64,000 nt of DNA, from contig OY992833.1 of assembly GCA_963921425.1 (NCBI GenBank), positions 7,599,228 to 7,663,227 on the forward strand, written 5' to 3'. Shown here in pieces: positions 60,528-64,000 of the stretch (positions are counted from its first letter, which is position 1; every line of letters begins with the position of its first letter). Under the pieces are notes generated by a model. The model did not search any database, was not told the origin of the DNA, and saw only the letters and a program-made list of their open reading frames with translations. The stretch comes from Dryas octopetala. Lineage: Eukaryota > Streptophyta > Magnoliopsida > Rosales > Rosaceae. Position numbers and translations under genes: made by a program.

Positions 60528-61807
60528 CCTCCACACGTGTAATTGGGCGGACTACCAAGCACAAATCCATAGTATAGATCACGCCCAAGTAAAATGCTAG
60601 TCCAAAGATCCTTGTGCTCACTTTTTCTTCTATCATCATTATACAAAGAATTTAGTGCAAGTTTGAGGAAGGGTGGGTAGCTCCGATCTAAACAAGTGGA
60701 GAAGTTGGCCGGTGAGAATGTGGATAAGTTGTAAAAGTAAGTAAAATACTATTCCACCGTCCGCTTCTTAGTGGGTGTGGGTGGAAGTATGCTCTCACCT
60801 AGCACTCGGTTGGGCGAAAACTTGGTACCAAATGGGCGGGCCTCCGGGAAGTACACTTGAAGCCATAATTGAAACAACCATAAAGGGCCCGAAGTGTGGT
60901 AATCCAAGGTGGTCTCACCATGTGTTATCTTTTGAAGACCCCGGTATAGATGAGCCAAAACTAATGGACCAATGGCGATCGGGTCATCACCAACTAGGAT
61001 CTCGGCTAGAGGTTGGAATTCCTTGGTCATGGTGCAAGAGGCCGGACAAAATATGTACTTGCACAACCACACATGAAGGAAAGCTACATGTTCTTCCAAA
61101 GAGACTTCTCCGGATGATTTAGCATTTTCCTTGATAAAACCCACAAAGCTCAAGGAATTGTCAAGAGTAAATGCACATGCGGTCGAAAGGTTTTTAGCAT
61201 GGATAATTTTACCATGAGGCCGGAATCCTGCAATGGTGGCCAAATCAAGTAAAGTAGGAGAAAGCATGCCAAATTGAAGTTGCATAGTATTAGAAGAGGC
61301 CGACCAAAAACATAGAGCGGCCCCGATCAAGGAACGGTCACAATGAAATTCACTTTTGTAACAAAGGGTCAAGGGGTCGTGGAGACCACGTTGATTCCAT
61401 TGATCTCTAAGAATAGGTTCAAGCCGCTCATACCATGCATTCCATGACATATTGGGAGAGCTAGACTCACTAGGTAGGTTGGTCATGCTAGAGCCCTTAG
61501 GGGGTACCTTGGCTGGTTTGTCAACCTTAGAGGGGGTTGGCCAATTTTTGAAAGGTTTACATTTCTCCCAATTTTTCCATTCAATCGGGCCTCTAAGCCA
61601 CAATGGGTCATCCTCCCGGTAACTCTTAAGTACCTCATTTATGTTGGTTGGTATGGAAGTGGCAAAGTAAGGGCCAAGAAAGCATTTACCGGAATTAGGA
61701 GCGATTGGAGCATAGAAGGCATCCATATAAGTCTTGCATTCATCAACAACTTTGTGGAGCTTTCTTGAGAATTCCTCCGAATCAAGAGAAGAGTTTGGTG
61801 AAGCCAT

Positions 61808-62266
61808 GGTGATTGACTACAAAGAAAGTACCAAGAAAATATCAAGAACAAGCGGGAAAGTTTCAAACTTTGACAACAAAGTTTCTAAAAAGCCACCAAA
61901 ATACATGAAATTGAAGAGAACAAGGTGGGAAGGTGAGACTTACCAAAGATTCTCGAAGAAATCACCAAGAATCACTCCAAATCAAGTCAAATCCAAAGCA
62001 AATTAAACCTATTATGAGGTTTTTTGAGGAAAAGTTAGAAACTTTTTCTTGAGTGTTTTTGACTATGGAGTTTGTAAAAATGAGGAAGATGAAGAAGAAA
62101 TGTGATTTTTAAATTACCTTAGTAGAGGTGATGATGTCACAAGAAGGCTTCTCCACCAATTGTTAATTGCCACACTATGTACCTACAAGAAGAAGAAATT
62201 CAAGAGAAGTGAAAATTTGAAATTCAAATACTTTGCAAACTTTGTGGCTTTGATAACCAAAACCAC
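61808..62266. other. PMD gene upstream region and Tat 3' untranslated region
   Basis: This lies between the PMD start codon and the Tat purine tract. It should hold the antisense promoter of the PMD gene; no clear TATA box was identified. No other gene is seen. Confidence 0.45.
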
Positions 62267-62283
62267 AAAGCTTGGGGGGCAAA
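62267..62283 (+). promoter_or_regulatory. Polypurine tract of the Tat element
   Basis: AAAGCTTGGGGGGCAAA directly precedes the 3' LTR start TGTTTGGGCC. Confidence 0.85.
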
Positions 62284-62885
62284 TGTTTGGGCCATAAATT
62301 GGCATTTACCATGGCAAGATGATCGGAAAAGAGAATGGAAAAATAGAGAAGCCAGCCTACATCTTTTAATTGAGTTTTTCAGCCAGGAGGCCTAAGTGAG
62401 GAATAAAATCAAACACTTGGCATGCGTTGTTTTTTGAACTAAGGGAGCTCAAAAGGGGGCTGCAATAGGATCCCAAAATCTCAAGAGGACAATCAAATAA
62501 CAGTTGGGCGTTTGGTTTGAAGTGAGAAAATAAAAGGATAGTTGGGAACAACTAAATAATCAAATGGGCATGAGCAGTAGAATACCTGTTGCACGGGCTG
62601 TTTGAATTTCAAAGAAGACAAAAAGCATGCCATTGAGTGGCATTGATTTTGGAGGCTTACGGGTATTATTAGAAGGTCATATATATATATATGTGATTTT
62701 CTGGGATGGAAGGATTATAATATATATATATCTATACAATAGAAGTCAAAGCAATGAAGGCAGTGGCGTGTGCATATATGCCTTCTGCAGGTGTAAATGC
62801 ACTTATATATATATGTGTGAATGATTAGTTATGCATATGGCTTATATTATATTATATATATACATATATATATATATACTAGAGG
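62284..62885 (+). repeat. 3' LTR of the Tat element, first 602 bp
   Basis: It is nearly identical to 45522-46120, with small differences in TA repeats and a few substitutions. It is interrupted after ACTAGAGG by the next LTR. Confidence 0.9.
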
Positions 62886-64000
62886 TGACAGGACCGCCCC
62901 CGAGTTTCACCCAGAAACCCGGAGGGGTCCTGCGGGAATCCAAATTCAAGGAAAATCCTACCGAAAATTCGGCAGAACCTCCCCTGAAAATGGACTAACC
63001 CAGAAATTTCAAACCTGTAAAAAAACACTTCTAATCATCAACCACCTCTACCACAACCAAATAGGGTCTCAGACCCAACATTTTCACAGAAATTCAACTT
63101 AAGATTTTAGAGTGGTTATCAGAGCTGCTATTCTATTACAAGGAATCTCTATAAAAATTAAAGGGCGCCTACAGGTTCCGACTAGGGAGATGGTTGTGAC
63201 TGCCTCGACGTTATTGGCTCGACCTCCACCAAAGCTATTACCTGGGGGACAATTTAAGACAAAACAAATAAACCGTGAGACAAACTCAGTGAGTGGACAG
63301 TTTAATGAAAACGAAAATAAAAATAAACTTCTTGTTTTAGAAAATCTTTCAAAAAACCACATTTAGAACTAAGACCTCACGTTACACTCTGAAATCCCCC
63401 CAGTTTTAAAACGCTTTCAGAAACTCGCTCAAAATTAGTTCTGATAACCAAATAGAAAATAAACTATTTATCAAATAGAATTTAAATATTTAAAGTTCTG
63501 AATAGTTTTATAATTTAAAATAATTTATCACCATAAAACCGTATAATACGCATACAACACACCAAGCCAGTTACCCGGAGAATCTGTCATACATGCGCAG
63601 AGCCGAAGATCTGTCATACGCATGCAGAGCCTAAAAGTCTGTCGTACGTGCACGCAGAGCGGCCCCCAAAGGGCGAAGCATCCCGACACACGGCCCAAAG
63701 CCTATGTGTGTGCCGTGATGGGTCCCAAAGACCTATCTAATCTGATAACCTGGAAGGGTACTGAAGTGGGTGCTTGAAAATCAATAACTCATAAACCCAT
63801 AATCCAAATCTCAAATCCTTTCATTTTTCTTTCAAAACTCTTCTTAATAAAACCAAACTCATCAAAATACATTTCCTTAAATTGTAATATCTCATAACAA
63901 ATATAAACATTGGGACGAAGAATACGAAATATACATGATCTTTCCATAACCAAGTTGAAATTAAATACGCCATTCCAAATCATAGTACGTACTTTTAATA
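62886..64000 (-). repeat. LTR of the main family, reverse, cut by window end
   Basis: It begins TGACAGGACCGCCCC and follows the complement of the 3' end of the 6268-type LTR closely, including the 30-bp repeat array (63585-63662). The left flank AGAGG is the likely target duplication; its partner is outside the window. Confidence 0.9.

Larger units (their letters stand above)
51453..61807 (-). pseudogene. Antisense plant mobile domain (PMD) gene of the Tat element, split by CACTA
   Basis: The minus-strand gene starts at 61807 (MASPNSSLDSEEF). The PMD core has LDLATIAGFRPHG, EHVAFLHVWLCKYIFCPAS, IGPLVLAHLYRGL and SGPLWLFQLWLQVYFPEARP. An in-frame TAG at 60749-60751 interrupts it. The frame then continues to 60528, jumps over the CACTA element, and goes on at 53873 with FGFRQAIPLPN without a shift. 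Smaller exons with GT/AG ends follow at about 53423-53319, 53257-53168, 53089-53019, 52921-52793 and 52696-52548, and the last is about 52099-51453. That last exon is rich in Glu, Lys and Arg (EELEEKYKKKLERCLRRQK-like) and probably forms a coiled coil. PMD proteins occur both as host genes and within gypsy and Mutator-type elements. Placement between integrase and 3' LTR in antisense suggests element cargo. Confidence 0.8.
45522..62885 (+). mobile_element. Tat-lineage Ty3/gypsy retrotransposon, deleted and interrupted
   Basis: A 5' LTR starts at 45522 (TGTTTGGGCC) after the possible target sequence TGGGA. The same sequence restarts at 62284 directly after a purine tract. Between them remain the dual RNase H and integrase part of the polyprotein and an antisense plant mobile domain gene. 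The end of the 5' LTR, primer site, gag, protease and most of the reverse transcriptase are missing, replaced by a truncated main-family LTR (47082-about 49200). The 3' LTR is broken at 62885 by another LTR and its remainder lies outside the window. The two LTR starts differ at only about five positions over 600 bases, apart from TA-repeat length. Confidence 0.85.

Noticed and set aside
62821..63102. Short frames across the last LTR junction
   Set aside because: They span the border of two unrelated LTRs and show no domain.

Overview
The window is plant nuclear DNA, probably from a eudicot. It has spliced plant-type genes, Ty3/gypsy elements of the chromovirus (Tekay/Del-like) and Tat lineages, a CACTA element with a captured Rab GTPase fragment, and a PIF/Harbinger transposase. 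Rosaceae is only a guess. I found no intact host gene. Every gene-like unit is a pseudogene, a fragment or part of a mobile element.

More than half of the window is one family of very long LTRs (about 2.7-3.3 kb each, start TGTAAc/gRCCC). At least eleven separate insertions are visible. Most are solo LTRs, and two are complete elements with no gag-pol. Target-site duplications (TSDs) resolve the nesting. Left: a cut LTR (1-1121) abuts the right half of a Harbinger element (1122-3242). A solo LTR (5666-23890, TSD TCCTT) holds a complete element (6268-21283, TSD AAATC), which in turn holds two reverse solo LTRs (10980-14051, TSD ATGAT; 15350-18615, TSD TTCGA). The DNA around this stack (about 4.7 kb to 26.2 kb) carries a decayed Ulp1-like (C48) gene and may be an old Mutator-like element.

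Middle: a fasciclin-like arabinogalactan protein (FLA) gene on the minus strand is broken twice. A solo LTR lies in its FAS1 domain (26766-29856, TSD TAAGG). A second solo LTR (30209-43959, TSD CAAAA) sits between its start codon and its probable TATA box. That second LTR holds a further LTR (31220-34295), a very young complete minus-strand element (34797-41100, TSD GTGCA, almost identical LTRs) and an unrelated 1.6 kb solo-LTR-like unit (41987-43603).

Right: a chromovirus RT/RNase H scrap (45150-45521) is the target of a Tat-lineage retrotransposon whose LTRs start at 45522 and 62284. This element has lost its left coding half behind a truncated LTR (47082-about 49200). It keeps the end of RNase H, a second (archaeal-type) RNase H and an integrase, with one frameshift and one stop. 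It also carries an antisense, multi-exon plant mobile domain (PMD) gene. A 6.65 kb CACTA element (53877-60527, TSD CCT) splits that gene and itself carries RABD1-like GTPase exons and the catalytic end of a Ulp1-like protease, but no transposase that I can recognise. The window ends inside another LTR of the main family (62886-64000).

The most unusual signal is a match to the 5' half of initiator tRNA-Met inside both complete non-autonomous elements, which are also primed by the 3' end of that tRNA. Also notable are a fast-changing minisatellite site in the LTRs, the antisense PMD gene in the Tat element, and the Rab/Ulp1 cargo of the CACTA element. All calls come from reading the sequence and remembered family features. 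No database search was run.
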